Source of the DNA: Hydractinia symbiolongicarpus
Lineage: Eukaryota; Cnidaria; Hydrozoa; Anthoathecata; Hydractiniidae
Assembly (NCBI RefSeq): GCF_029227915.1
Contig: NC_079883.1
Coordinates: forward strand, 248,001 to 312,000
DNA: 64,000 bases
Direction of reading: 5' to 3'
Made by a program: the position numbers and the translations under genes. Of the stretch, positions 35,811 through 48,110 are shown in pieces. The first letter of the stretch is position 1; the number at the start of each line of letters is the position of its first letter. The notes under the pieces are model-generated. The model was not told the origin of the DNA, did not search any database, and was given only the letters and a program-made list of their open reading frames with translations.

Positions 35811-36825
35811 CATCAAAAATGAAAACATTTTTGAAAACTACAAGTCTCATGCGTTTTAGTGGTGTAAAAATAATTTAAAAAATCGTTCTGGAAATGAGTT
35901 TACTACCTGGGTATTTTCTTTGTATGCTTTTGACTATACGGGCCAAACCCGGGATTTACAGGAAATCGCGGGTTTGCGTTTGCCGGCGATTAAACTTCTT
36001 TCATTCAGCGTCTCATCAAAAATGAAAACATTTTTAAAAACTACAAGTCTTATGCGTTTTAGTGGTGAAAAAATAATTTAAAAAATCGTTCGGGAAATGA
36101 GTTTACTCCCTGGGTACTTTATTTGTATACTTTTGACTATACGGGCCGAGTCCGGGATTTACGGGAAATCGCGGGTTTTCGTTTGCCGGCAATTAAACAT
36201 CTTTTATTCGGCGTCTCATCAAAAATGAAAACATTTTTGAAGACTACAAGTCTTATGCGTTTTAGGGGTGAAAAAATAATTTAAAAAATCGTTCGGGAAA
36301 TGAGTTTACTCCCTGGGTATTTTCTTTGTATACATTTGACTATACGGGCCGAGTCCGGGATTTACGGGAATTCGCGGGTTTTCGTTTGCCGGCGCTTAAA
36401 CTTTTTTTATTCAGCGTCTCATCAAAAATGAAAACATTTTTGAAAACTACAAGTCTCGTGCGTTTTAGTGGTGAAAAGATAATTTAAAAAACCGTTCTGG
36501 AAATGAGTTTACTCGCAGGGTACTTTCTTTGTCTACTTTTGACTATACGGGCCGAGTCCGGGATTTACGGGAAATCGCGGGTTTTCGTTTGCCGGCGATT
36601 AAACTTCTTTTATTTCGCGTCTCATCAAAAATGAAAACATATTTGAAAACTACAAGTCTCATGCGTTTTAGTGGTGAAAAAATAATTTAAAAAATCGTTC
36701 GAGAAATGAGTTTACTTACAGGGTACTTTCTTTGTATACATTCGACTATACGGGCCAAGCCCGGGATTTATGGGAAATCGCGGGTTTTCGTTTGCCGGCG
36801 ATTAAACTTCTTTCATTAAGCGTCT
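35811..36825 (+). repeat. 5-mer higher-order repeat (1,015 bp), copy 1
   Basis: The rare GTATGCTTTTGAC monomer (35,921) recurs at 36,936, offset exactly 1,015. The other members are GGGTTTGCGTTTGCC, TTTATTTGTATACTTTTG with GGCAATTAAACATC, TTTTAGGGGTGAAAA, GGCGCTTAAAC and TTTGTCTACTTTTGAC. All recur in order. Confidence 0.88.
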
Positions 36826-37840
36826 CATCAAAAATGAAAACATTTTTAAAAACTACAAGTCTCATGCGTTTTAGTGGTGTAAAAATAATTTAAAAAATCG
36901 TTCTGGAAATGAGTTTACTACCTGGGTATTTTCTTTGTATGCTTTTGACTATACGGGCCAAACCCGGGATTTACAGGAAATCGCGGGTTTGCGTTTGCCG
37001 GCGATTAAACTTCTTTCATTCAGCGTCTCATCAAAAATGAAAACATTTTTAAAAACTACAAGTCTTATGCGTTTTAGTGGTGAAAAAATAATTTAAAAAA
37101 TCGTTCGGGAAATGAGTTTACTCCCTGGGTACTTTATTTGTATACTTTTGACTATACGGGCCGAGTCCGGGATTTACGGGAAATCGCGGGTTTTCGTTTG
37201 CCGGCAATTAAACATCTTTTATTCGGCGTCTCATCAAAAATGAAAACATTTTTGAAGACTACAAGTCTTATGCGTTTTAGGGGTGAAAAAATAATTTAAA
37301 AAATCGTTCGGGAAATGAGTTTACTCCCTGGGTATTTTCTTTGTATACATTTGACTATACGGGCCGAGTCCGGGATTTACGGGAATTCGCGGGTTTTCGT
37401 TTGCCGGCGCTTAAACTTTTTTTATTCAGCGTCTCATCAAAAATGAAAACATTTTTGAAAACTACAAGTCTCGTGCGTTTTAGTGGTGAAAAGATAATTT
37501 AAAAAACCGTTCTGGAAATGAGTTTACTCGCAGGGTACTTTCTTTGTCTACTTTTGACTATACGGGCCGAGTCCGGGATTTACGGGAAATCGCGGGTTTT
37601 CGTTTGCCGGCGATTAAACTTCTTTTATTTCGCGTCTCATCAAAAATGAAAACATATTTGAAAACTACAAGTCTCATGCGTTTTAGTGGTGAAAAAATAA
37701 TTTAAAAAATCGTTCGAGAAATGAGTTTACTTACAGGGTACTTTCTTTGTATACATTCGACTATACGGGCCAAGCCCGGGATTTATGGGAAATCGCGGGT
37801 TTTCGTTTGCCGGCGATTAAACTTCTTTCATTAAGCGTCT
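36826..37840 (+). repeat. 5-mer higher-order repeat, copy 2
   Basis: It repeats the five preceding monomers almost without change. The two copies separate at the far edge, where copy 1 ends in CATTAAGCGTCTCATC (crossing into copy 2) and copy 2 ends in CATTAAGCGTCTTATT. The first is therefore a hybrid monomer at the duplication joint. Confidence 0.87.
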
Positions 37841-39763
37841 TATTAAAAATGAAAACATTCCTGAAAACTACAAGTCTCGTGCGTTTTAGTGGTGAAAAAA
37901 TAATATAAAAAATCGTTCGGGAAATGAGTTTACTTCCTGGGTACTTTCTTTGTATACTTTTGACTATACGGGCCGAGTCCGGGATTTACAGGAAATCGCG
38001 GGTTTTCGTTTGCCGGCGTTTAAACATCTTTTATACAGCGTCTCATCAAAAATGAAAACATTTTTGAAAACTACAAGTGTGATGCGTTTTAGTGGTGAAA
38101 AGATAATTTAAAAAATCGTTCTGGAAATGAGTTTACTCCCTGGGTATTTTCTTTGTATACTTTTGACTATACGGGCCGAGTCCGGGATTTACGGGAATTC
38201 GCGGGTTTTCGTTTGCCGGCGATTAAACTTCTTTTATTTAGCGTCTCATCAAAAATGAAAACATTTTTGAAAACTACAAGTCTCGTGCGTTTTAGTGGTG
38301 AAAAGATAATTTAAAAAATCGTTCTTGAAATGAGTTTACTCCCTGGGTATTTTCTTTGTATACTTTTGACTATACGGGCCGAGACCGGGATTTACGGGAA
38401 ATCGCGGGTTTTCGTTTGCCGGCGATTAAACTTCTTTTATTCCGCGTCTCATCAAAAATGAAAACATTTTTGAAGACTACAAGTCTCATGCGTTTTAGTG
38501 GTGAAAAGATAATTTAAAAAATCGTTCTGGAAATGAGTTTACTCACAGGGTACTTTCTTTGTATATACTCGACTATACGGGCCAAGCACGGGATTTACGG
38601 GAAATCGTGGGTTTTCGTTTGCCGGCGATTAAACTTCTTTCATTCAGCGTCTCATCAAAAATGAAAACATTTTTGAAAACTACAAGTCTCATGCGTTTTA
38701 GTGGTGAAAAAATAATTTAAAAAATCGTTCGGGAAATGAGTTTACTCACAGGGTACTTTCTTTGTATTCATTTGACTATACGGGCCAAGCCCGTGATTTA
38801 CGGGAAATCGCAGGTTTTCGTTTGCCGGCGATTAAACTTCTTTTATTTCGCGTCTCATCAAAAATGAAAACATTTTTGAAAACTACAAGTCTCATGCGTT
38901 TTAGTGCTGAAAAGATAATATAAAAAATCGTTCTGGAAAGGACTTTACTCACAGGGTACCTTCTTTGTATATACTCGACTATACGAGCCAAGCACGGGAT
39001 TTACGGGAAATTGCGGGTTTTCGTTTGCCGGCGATTAAACTTCTTTTATTCAGCGTCTCATCAAAAATGAAAACATTTTTGAAAACTACAAGTCTCATGC
39101 GTTTTAGTGGTGTAAAAATAATTTAAAAAATCGTTCTGGAAATGAGTTTACTACCTGGGTATTTTCTTTGTATACTTTTGACTATACGGGCCAAACCCAG
39201 GATTTACAGGAAATCGCGGCTTTTCGTTTGCCGGCGATTAAACTTCTTTTATTCAGCGTCTCATCAAAAATAAAAACATTTTTGAAAACTACAAGTCTCT
39301 TGCGTTTTAGTGGTGAAAAAATAATTTAAAAAATCGTTCGGGAAATGAGTTTACTCCCTGGGTACTTTCTTAGTATACTTTTGACTATACGGGCCGAGTC
39401 CGGGATTTACGGGAAATCTCGGGTTTTCGTTTGCCGGCGATTAAACATCTTTTATTCAGCGTCTCATCAAAAATGAAAACATTTTTGAAAACTACAAGTG
39501 TCATGCGTTTTAGTGGTGAAAAGATAATATAAAAAATCGTTCTGGAAAGGACTTTACTCACAGGGTACCTTCTTTGTATATACTCGACTATACGAGCCAA
39601 GCACGGGATTTACGGGAAATTGCGGGTTTTCGTTTGCCGGCGATTAAACTTCTTTTATTCAGCGTCTCATCAAAAATGAAAACATTTTTGAAAACTACAA
39701 GTCTCATGCGTTTTAGTGGTGTAAAAATAATTTAAAAAATCGTTCTGGAAATGAGTTTACTAC
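37841..39763 (+). repeat. Monomers preceding the 2.3-kb duplication
   Basis: These are mostly single-copy variants, apart from a 5-mer pair that begins here. The GGTGTAAAAATAATTT and CCAAACCCAGG unit with CGGCTTTTCG is near 39.11-39.22 kb and again near 40.13-40.23 kb (offset 1,015). The GGTACC-bearing monomers at 38,955 and 39,564 are three units apart. Confidence 0.7.
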
Positions 39764-42051
39764 CTGGGTATTTTCTTTGTATACTTTTGACTATACGGGC
39801 CAAACCCGGGATTTACAGGAAATTGCGGGTTTTCGTTTGCCGGCGATTAAACTTCTTTTATTCAGCGTCTCATCAAAAATAAAAACATTTTTGAAAACTA
39901 CAAGTCTCTTGCGTTTTAGTGGTGAAAAAATAATTTAAAAAATCGTTCGGGAAATGAGTTTACTCCCTGGGTACTTTCTTAGTATACTTTTGACTATACG
40001 GGCCGAGTCCGGGATTTACGGGAAATCGCGGGTTTTCGTTTGCCGGCGATTAAACATCTTTTATTCAGCGTCTCATCAAAAATGAAAGCATTTTTGAAAA
40101 CTACAAGTGTCATGCGTTTTAGTGGTGTAAAAATAATTTAAAAAATCGTTCTGGAAATGAGTTTACTACCTGGGTATTTTCTTTGTATACTTTTGACTAT
40201 ACGGGCCAAACCCAGGATTTACAGGAAATCGCGGCTTTTCGTTTGCCGGCGATTAAACTTCTTTTATTCAGCGTCTCATCAAAAATAAAAACATTTTTGA
40301 AAACTACAAGTCTCTTGCGTTTTAGTGGTGAAAAAATAATTTAAAAAATCGTTCGGGAAATGAGTTTACTCCCTGGGTACTTTCTTAGTATACTTTTGAC
40401 TATACGGGCCGAGTCCGGGATTTACGGGAAATCTCGGGTTTTCGTTTGCCGGCGATTAAACATCTTTTATTCAGCGTCTCATCAAAAATGAAAACATTTT
40501 TGAAAACTACAAGTGTCATGCGTTTTAGTGGTGAAAAGATAATATAAAAAATCGTTCTGGAAAGGACTTTACTCACAGGGTACCTTCTTTGTATATACTC
40601 GACTATACGAGCCAAGCACGGGATTTACGGGAAATTGCGGGTTTTCGTTTGCCGGCGATTAAACTTCTTTTATTCAGCGTCTCATCAAAAATGAAAACAT
40701 TTTTGAAAACTACAAGTCTCATGCGTTTTAGTGGTGTAAAAATAATTTAAAAAATCGTTCTGGAAATGAGTTTACTACCTGGGTATTTTCTTTGTATACT
40801 TTTGACTATACGGGCCAAACCCGGGATTTACAGGAAATTGCGGGTTTTCGTTTGCCGGCGATTAAACTTCTTTTATTCAGCGTCTCATCAAAAATAAAAA
40901 CATTTTTGAAAACTACAAGTCTCTTGCGTTTTAGTGGTGAAAAAATAATTTAAAAAATCGTTCGGGAAATGAGTTTACTCCCTGGGTACTTTCTTAGTAT
41001 ACTTTTGACTATACGGGCCGAGTCCGCGATTTACGGGAAATCGCGGGTTTTCGTTTGCCGGCGATTAAACATCTTTTATTCAGCGTCTCATCAAAAATGA
41101 AAGCATTTTTGAAAACTACAAGTGTCATGCGTTTTAGTGGTAAAAAGATAATTTAAAAAATCGTTCTGGAAATGAGTTTACTCCCTGGGTATTTTCTTTG
41201 TATACTTTTGACTATACGGGCCGAGTCCGGGATTTACGGGAAATCGCGGGTTTTCGTTTGCCGGCGATTAAACTTCTTTTATTCAACGTCTCATCAAAAA
41301 TGAAAACATTTTTAAAAACTACAAGTCTCGCGCGTTTTAGTGGTGAAAAAATAATTTAAAAAATCGTTCGGGAAATGAGTTTACTCACAGGGTACTTTCT
41401 TTGTATACATTCGACTATACGGGCCAAGCCCGGGATTTACGGGAAATCGCGGTTTTTCGTTTGACGGCGATTAAACTTCTTTCATTAAACGTCTCATCAA
41501 AAATGAAAACATTCCTGAAAACTACAAGTCTGATGCGTTTTAGTGGTGAAAAAATAATTTAAAAAATCGTTCGGGAAATGAGTTTACTCCCTGGGTACTT
41601 TATTTGTATACTTTTGACTATACGGGCCGAGTCCGGGATTTACGGGAAATCGCGGGTTTTCGTTTGCCGGCAATTAAACATCTTTTATTCGGCGTCTCAT
41701 CAAAAATGAAAACATTTTTGAAAACTACAAGTCTCATGCGTTTTAGTGGTGAAAAGATAATTTAAAAAATCGTTCTGGAAATGAGTTTACTCCCTGGGTA
41801 TTTTCTTTGTATACATTTGACTATACGGGCCGAGTCCGGGATTTACGGGAATTCGCGGGTTTTCGTTTGCCGGCGATTAAACTTCTTTTATTCAGCGTCT
41901 CATCAAAAATGAAAACATTTTTAAAAACTACATGTCTCGTGCGTTTTAGTGGTGAAAAGATAATTTAAAAAACCGTTCTGGAAATGAGTTTACTCGCAGG
42001 GTACTTTCTTTGTCTACTTTTGACTATACGGGCCGAGTCCGGGATTTACGG
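39764..42051 (+). repeat. 2,289-bp tandem duplication, copy 1
   Basis: Everything from CTGGGTATTTTC at 39,764 to GGGATTTACGG at 42,051 is repeated from 42,053 to about 44,340 at a constant offset of 2,289, which is 11.28 monomers. Internal markers are GTCCGCGATTT near 41,023, AGTCTCGCGCG near 41,323, TTTGACGGCGATT near 41,461 and CATGTCTCGTGCG near 41,930. The block includes the second copy of a 5-mer. Confidence 0.93.
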
Positions 42052-42058
42052 ACTGGGT
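42046..42058 (+). other. Duplication joint breaking the monomer register
   Basis: GGGATTTACGG is followed directly by ACTGGGTATTTTC. The first part ends inside the GC-rich module. The second begins at the CTGGGTA segment of a type II monomer, whose source copy reads TACCTGGGTA at 39,761. No useful homology is visible at the joint, and one base (A at 42,052) may be added or altered. Relative to full monomers about 147 bp is missing. Confidence 0.92.
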
Positions 42059-44340
42059 ATTTTCTTTGTATACTTTTGACTATACGGGCCAAACCCGGGA
42101 TTTACAGGAAATTGCGGGTTTTCGTTTGCCGGCGATTAAACTTCTTTTATTCAGCGTCTCATCAAAAATAAAAACATTTTTGAAAACTACAAGTCTCTTG
42201 CGTTTTAGTGGTGAAAAAATAATTTAAAAAATCGTTCGGGAAATGAGTTTACTCCCTGGGTACTTTCTTAGTATACTTTTGACTATACGGGCCGAGTCCG
42301 GGATTTACGGGAAATCGCGGGTTTTCGTTTGCCGGCGATTAAACATCTTTTATTCAGCGTCTCATCAAAAATGAAAGCATTTTTGAAAACTACAAGTGTC
42401 ATGCGTTTTAGTGGTGTAAAAATAATTTAAAAAATCGTTCTGGAAATGAGTTTACTACCTGGGTATTTTCTTTGTATACTTTTGACTATACGGGCCAAAC
42501 CCAGGATTTACAGGAAATCGCGGCTTTTCGTTTGCCGGCGATTAAACTTCTTTTATTCAGCGTCTCATCAAAAATAAAAACATTTTTGAAAACTACAAGT
42601 CTCTTGCGTTTTAGTGGTGAAAAAATAATTTAAAAAATCGTTCGGGAAATGAGTTTACTCCCTGGGTACTTTCTTAGTATACTTTTGACTATACGGGCCG
42701 AGTCCGGGATTTACGGGAAATCTCGGGTTTTCGTTTGCCGGCGATTAAACATCTTTTATTCAGCGTCTCATCAAAAATGAAAACATTTTTGAAAACTACA
42801 AGTGTCATGCGTTTTAGTGGTGAAAAGATAATATAAAAAATCGTTCTGGAAAGGACTTTACTCACAGGGTACCTTCTTTGTATATACTCGACTATACGAG
42901 CCAAGCACGGGATTTACGGGAAATTGCGGGTTTTCGTTTGCCGGCGATTAAACTTCTTTTATTCAGCGTCTCATCAAAAATGAAAACATTTTTGAAAACT
43001 ACAAGTCTCATGCGTTTTAGTGGTGTAAAAATAATTTAAAAAATCGTTCTGGAAATGAGTTTACTACCTGGGTATTTTCTTTGTATACTTTTGACTATAC
43101 GGGCCAAACCCGGGATTTACAGGAAATTGCGGGTTTTCGTTTGCCGGCGATTAAACTTCTTTTATTCAGCGTCTCATCAAAAATAAAAACATTTTTGAAA
43201 ACTACAAGTCTCTTGCGTTTTAGTGGTGAAAAAATAATTTAAAAAATCGTTCGGGAAATGAGTTTACTCCCTGGGTGCTTTCTTAGTATACTTTTGACTA
43301 TACGGGCCGAGTCCGCGATTTACGGGAAATCGCGGGTTTTCGTTTGCCGGCGATTAAACATCTTTTATTCAGCGTCTCATCAAAAATGAAAGCATTTTTG
43401 AAAACTACAAGTGTCATGCGTTTTAGTGGTAAAAAGATAATTTAAAAAATCGTTCTGGAAATGAGTTTACTCCCTGGGTATTTTCTTTGTATACTTTTGA
43501 CTATACGGGCCGAGTCCGGGATTTACGGGAAATCGCGGGTTTTCGTTTGCCGGCGATTAAACTTCTTTTATTCAACGTCTCATCAAAAATGAAAACATTT
43601 TTAAAAACTACAAGTCTCGCGCGTTTTAGTGGTGAAAAAATAATTTAAAAAATCGTTCGGGAAATGAGTTTACTCACAGGGTACTTTCTTTGTATACATT
43701 CGACTATACGGGCCAAGCCCGGGATTTACGGGAAATCGCGGTTTTTCGTTTGACGGCGATTAAACTTCTTTCATTAAACGTCTCATCAAAAATGAAAACA
43801 TTCCTGAAAACTACAAGTCTGATGCGTTTTAGTGGTGAAAAAATAATTTAAAAAATCGTTCGGGAAATGAGTTTACTCCCTGGGTACTTTATTTGTATAC
43901 TTTTGACTATACGGGCCGAGTCCGGGATTTACGGGAAATCGCGGGTTTTCGTTTGCCGGCAATTAAACATCTTTTATTCGGCGTCTCATCAAAAATGAAA
44001 ACATTTTTGAAAACTACAAGTCTCATGCGTTTTAGTGGTGAAAAGATAATTTAAAAAATCGTTCTGGAAATGAGTTTACTCCCTGGGTATTTTCTTTGTA
44101 TACATTTGACTATACGGGCCGAGTCCGGGATTTACGGGAATTCGCGGGTTTTCGTTTGCCGGCGATTAAACTTCTTTTATTCAGCGTCTCATCAAAAATG
44201 AAAACATTTTTAAAAACTACATGTCTCGTGCGTTTTAGTGGTGAAAAGATAATTTAAAAAACCGTTCTGGAAATGAGTTTACTCGCAGGGTACTTTCTTT
44301 GTCTACTTTTGACTATACGGGCCGAGTCCGGGATTTACGG
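42053..44340 (+). repeat. 2,289-bp tandem duplication, copy 2
   Basis: It is a near-perfect copy of 39,764-42,051. One difference I noted is CTGGGTGCTTTC near 43,271 where copy 1 has CTGGGTACTTTC. Shared private variants (GTCCGCG, AGTCTCGCGCG, TTTGACGG, CATGTCTCG) make an independent origin impossible. The copy then continues into full monomers at TTTACGGGAAATCGC. Confidence 0.93.
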
Positions 44341-46080
44341 GAAATCGCGGGTTTTCGTTTGCCGGCGATTAAACTTCTTTTATTTCGCGTCTCATCAAAA
44401 ATGAAAACATATTTGAAAACTACAAGTCTCATGCGTTTTAGTGGTGAAAAAATAATTCAAAAAATCGTTCGAGAAATGAGTTTACTCACAGGGTACTTTC
44501 TTTGTATACATTCGACTATACGGGCCAAGCCCGGGATTTATGGGAAATCGCGGGTTTTCGTTTGCCGGTGATTAAACTTCTTTCATTAAGCGTCTCATTA
44601 AAAATGAAAACATTCCTGAAAACTACAAGTGTCATGCGTTTTAGTGGTGAAAAGATAATTTAAAAAATCGTTCTGGAAATGAGTTTACTCCCTGGGTATT
44701 TTCTTTGTATACTTTTGACTATACGGGCCGAGTCCGGGATTTACGGGAATTCGCGGGTTTTCGTTTGCCGGCGATTAAACTTCTTTTATTCAGCGTCTCA
44801 TCAAAAATGTAAACATTTTTGAAAACTACAAGTCTCGTGCGTTTTAGTGGTGAAGAGATAATTTAAAAAATCGTTCTTGAAATGAGTTTACTCGCAGGGT
44901 ACTTTCTTTGTATACTTTTGACTATACGGGCCGAATCCGGGATTTACGGGAAATCGCGGGTTTTCGTTTGCCGGCGATTAAACTTCTTTCATTCAGCGTC
45001 TCATCAAAAATGAAAACATTTTTGAAAACTACGGGTCTCATACGTTTTAATGGTGAAAAAATAATTTAAAAAATCGTTCGGGAAATGAGTTTACTCCCTG
45101 GGTATTTTCTTTGTATACTTTTGACTATACGGGCCGAGACCGGGATTTACGGGAAATCGCGGGTTTTCGTTTGCCGGCGATTAAACTTCTTTTATTCCGC
45201 GTCTCATCAAAAATGAAAACTTTTTTGAAGACTACAAGTCTCATGCGTTTTAGTGGTGAAAAGATAATTTAAAAAATCGTTCTGGAAATGAGTTTACTCA
45301 CAGGGTACTTTCTTTGTATATACTCGACTATACGGGCCAAGCACGGGATTTACGGGAAATCGCGGGTTTTCGTTTGCCGGCGATTAAACTTCTTTCATTC
45401 AGCGTCTCATCAAAAATGAAAACATTTTTGAAAACTACAAGTCTCATGCGTTTTAGTGGTGAAAAAATAATTTAAAAAATCGTTCGGGAAATGAGTTTAC
45501 TCACAGGGTACTTTCTTTGTATACATTTGACTATACGGGCCAAGCTCGGGATTTACGGGAAATCGCAGGTTTTCGTTTGCCGGCGATTAAACTTCTTTTA
45601 TTTCGCGTCTCATCAAAAATGAAAACATTTTTGAAAACTACAAGTCTCATGCGTTTTAGTGCTGAAAAGATAATATAAAAAATCGTTCTGGAAAGGACTT
45701 TACTCACAGGGTACCTTCTTTGTATATACTCGACTATACGAGCCAAGCACGGGATTTACGGGAAGTTGCGGTTTTTCGTTTGCCGGCGATTAAACTTCTT
45801 TTATTCAGCGTCTCATCAAAAATGAAAACATTTTTGAAAACTACAAGTCTCATGCGTTTTAGTGGTGTAAAAATAATTTAAAAAATCGTTCTGGAAATGA
45901 GTTTACTACCTGGGTATTTTCTTTGTATACTTTTGACTATACGGGCCAAACCCGGGATTTACAGGAAATCGCTGGTTTTCGTTTGCCGGCGATTAAACTT
46001 CTTTTATTCAGCGTCTCATCAAAAATGAAAACATTTTTGAAAACTACAAGTCTCTTGCGTTTTAGTGGTGAAAAAATAAT
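44341..46080 (+). repeat. Block shared with 52.9-54.5 kb
   Basis: Monomers with ATAATTCAAAAAATCG, TTTGCCGGTGATT, CTTGAAATGAGTTTACTCGC and CATACGTTTTAATGG recur 8,526 bp (42 units) later. After about 45.4 kb the offset becomes 8,323 (41 units), because one CATTCAGCG monomer present here is absent there. Between the two blocks lies the triplicated 10-mer. Two extra 10-mer copies would account for 20 of the 42 units. Confidence 0.8.
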
Positions 46081-48110
46081 TTAAAAAATCGTTCGGGAAA
46101 TGAGTTTACTCCCTGGGTACTTTCTTTGTATACTTTTGACTATATGGGCCGAGTCCGGGATTTACGGGAAATCGCGGTTTTTCGTTTGCCGGCGATTAAA
46201 CTTCTTTTATTCCGCGTCTCATCAAAAATGAAAACATTTTTGAAAACTACAAGTCTCATGCGTTTTAGTGGTGAAAAGATAATTTAAAAAATCGTTCTGG
46301 AAATGAGTTTACTGACAGGGTACTTTCTTTGTATATACTCGACTATACGGGCCAAGCACGGGATTTACGGGAAATGGCGGGTTTTCGTTTGCCGGCGATT
46401 AAACTTCTTCTATTCAGCGTCTCATCAAAAATGAAAACATTTTTGAAAACTACAAGTCCCATGCGTTTTAGTGGTGAAAAGATAATTTAAAAAATCGTTC
46501 TGGAAATGAGTTTACTCACAGGATACTTTCTTTGTATATACTCGACTATACGGGCCAAGCACGGGATTTACGGGAAATTGCGGGTTTTCGTTTGCCGGCG
46601 ATTAAACTTTTTTTATTCAGCGTCTTATCAAAAATGAAAACATTTTTGAAAACTACAAGTCTCATGCGTTTTAGTGGTGAAAAAATAATTTAAAAAATCG
46701 TTCGGGAAATGAGTTTACTCACAGGGTACTTTCTTTGTATACATTTGACTATACGGGCCAATCCCGGGATTTACGGGAAATCGCAGGTTTTCGTTTGCCG
46801 GCGATTAAACTTCTTTTATTTCGCGTCTCATCAAAAATGAAAACATTTTTGAAAACTGCAAGTCTCATGCGTTTTAGTGCTGAAAAGATAATATAAAAAA
46901 TCGTTCTGGAAAGGACTTTACTCACAGGGTACCTTCTTTGTATATACTCGACTATACGAGCCAAGCACGGGATTTCCGGGAAATTGCGGGTTTTCGTTTG
47001 CCGGCGATTAAACTTCTTTTATTCAGCGTCTCATCAAAAATGAAAACATTTTTGAAAACTACAAGTCTCATGCGTTTTAGTGGTGTAAAAATAATTTAAA
47101 AAATCGTTCTGGAAATGAGTTTACTACCTGGGTATTTTCTTTGTATACTTTTGACTATACGGGCCAAACCCGGGATTTACAGGAAATCGCGGGTTTTCGT
47201 TTGCCGGCGATTAAACTTCTTTTATTCAGCGTCTCATCAAAAATAAAAACATTTTTGAAAACTACAAGTCTCTTGCGTTTTAGTGGTGAAAAAATAATTT
47301 AAAAAATCGTTCGGGAAATGAGTTTACTCCCTGGGTACTTTCTTAGTATACTTTTGACTATACGGGCCGAGTCCGGGATTTACGGGAAATCGCGGGTTTT
47401 CGTTTGCCGGCGATTAAACATCTTTTATTCAGCGTCTCATCAAAAATGAAAACATTTTTGAAAACTACAAGTGTCATGCGTTTTAGTGGTGAAAAGATAA
47501 TATAAAAAATTGTTCTGGTAAGGATTTTACTCACAGGGTACCTTCTTTGTATATACTCGACTATACGAGCCAAGCACGGGATTTACGGGAAATTGCGGGT
47601 TTTCGTTTCCCGGCGATTAAACTTCTTTTATTCAGCGTCTCATCAAAAATGAAAACATTTTTGAAAACTACAAGTCTCATGCGTTTTAGTGGTGTAAAAA
47701 TAATTTAAAAAATCGTTCTGGAAATGAGTTTACTACCTGGGTATTTTCTTTGTATACTTTTGACTATACGGGCCAAACCCGGGATTTACAGGAAATTGCG
47801 GGTTTTCGTTTGCCGGCGATTAAACTGCTTTTATTCAGCGTCTCATCAAAAATAAAAACATTTTTGAAAACTACAAGTCTCTTGCGTTTTAGTGGTGAAA
47901 AAATAATTTAAAAAATCGTTCGGGAAATGAGTTTACTCCCTGGGTACTTTCTTAGTATACTTTTGACTATACGGGCCGAGTCCGGGATTTACGGGAAATC
48001 GCGGGTTTTCGTTTGCCGGCGATTAAACATCTTTTATTCAGCGTCTCATCAAAAATGAAAACATTTTTGAAAACTACAAGTGTCATGCGTTTTAGTGGTG
48101 AAAAGATAAT
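46081..48110 (+). repeat. Triplicated 10-mer (2,030 bp), copy 1
   Basis: The order of central-segment types is roughly II, I, I, III-like, I (GGTACC), II, II, I (GGTACC), II, II. Markers at +2,030 are GACTATATGGGCC (46,139; 48,169; 50,199), CCAATCCCGGG (46,758; 48,788; 50,818) and TTGTTCTGGTAAGGATTTTACTC (about 47,510; 49,540; 51,570). This copy has GACTATACGGGCCAAG near 46,341 and AACTACAAG at 46,651, unlike the other two. Confidence 0.93.
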
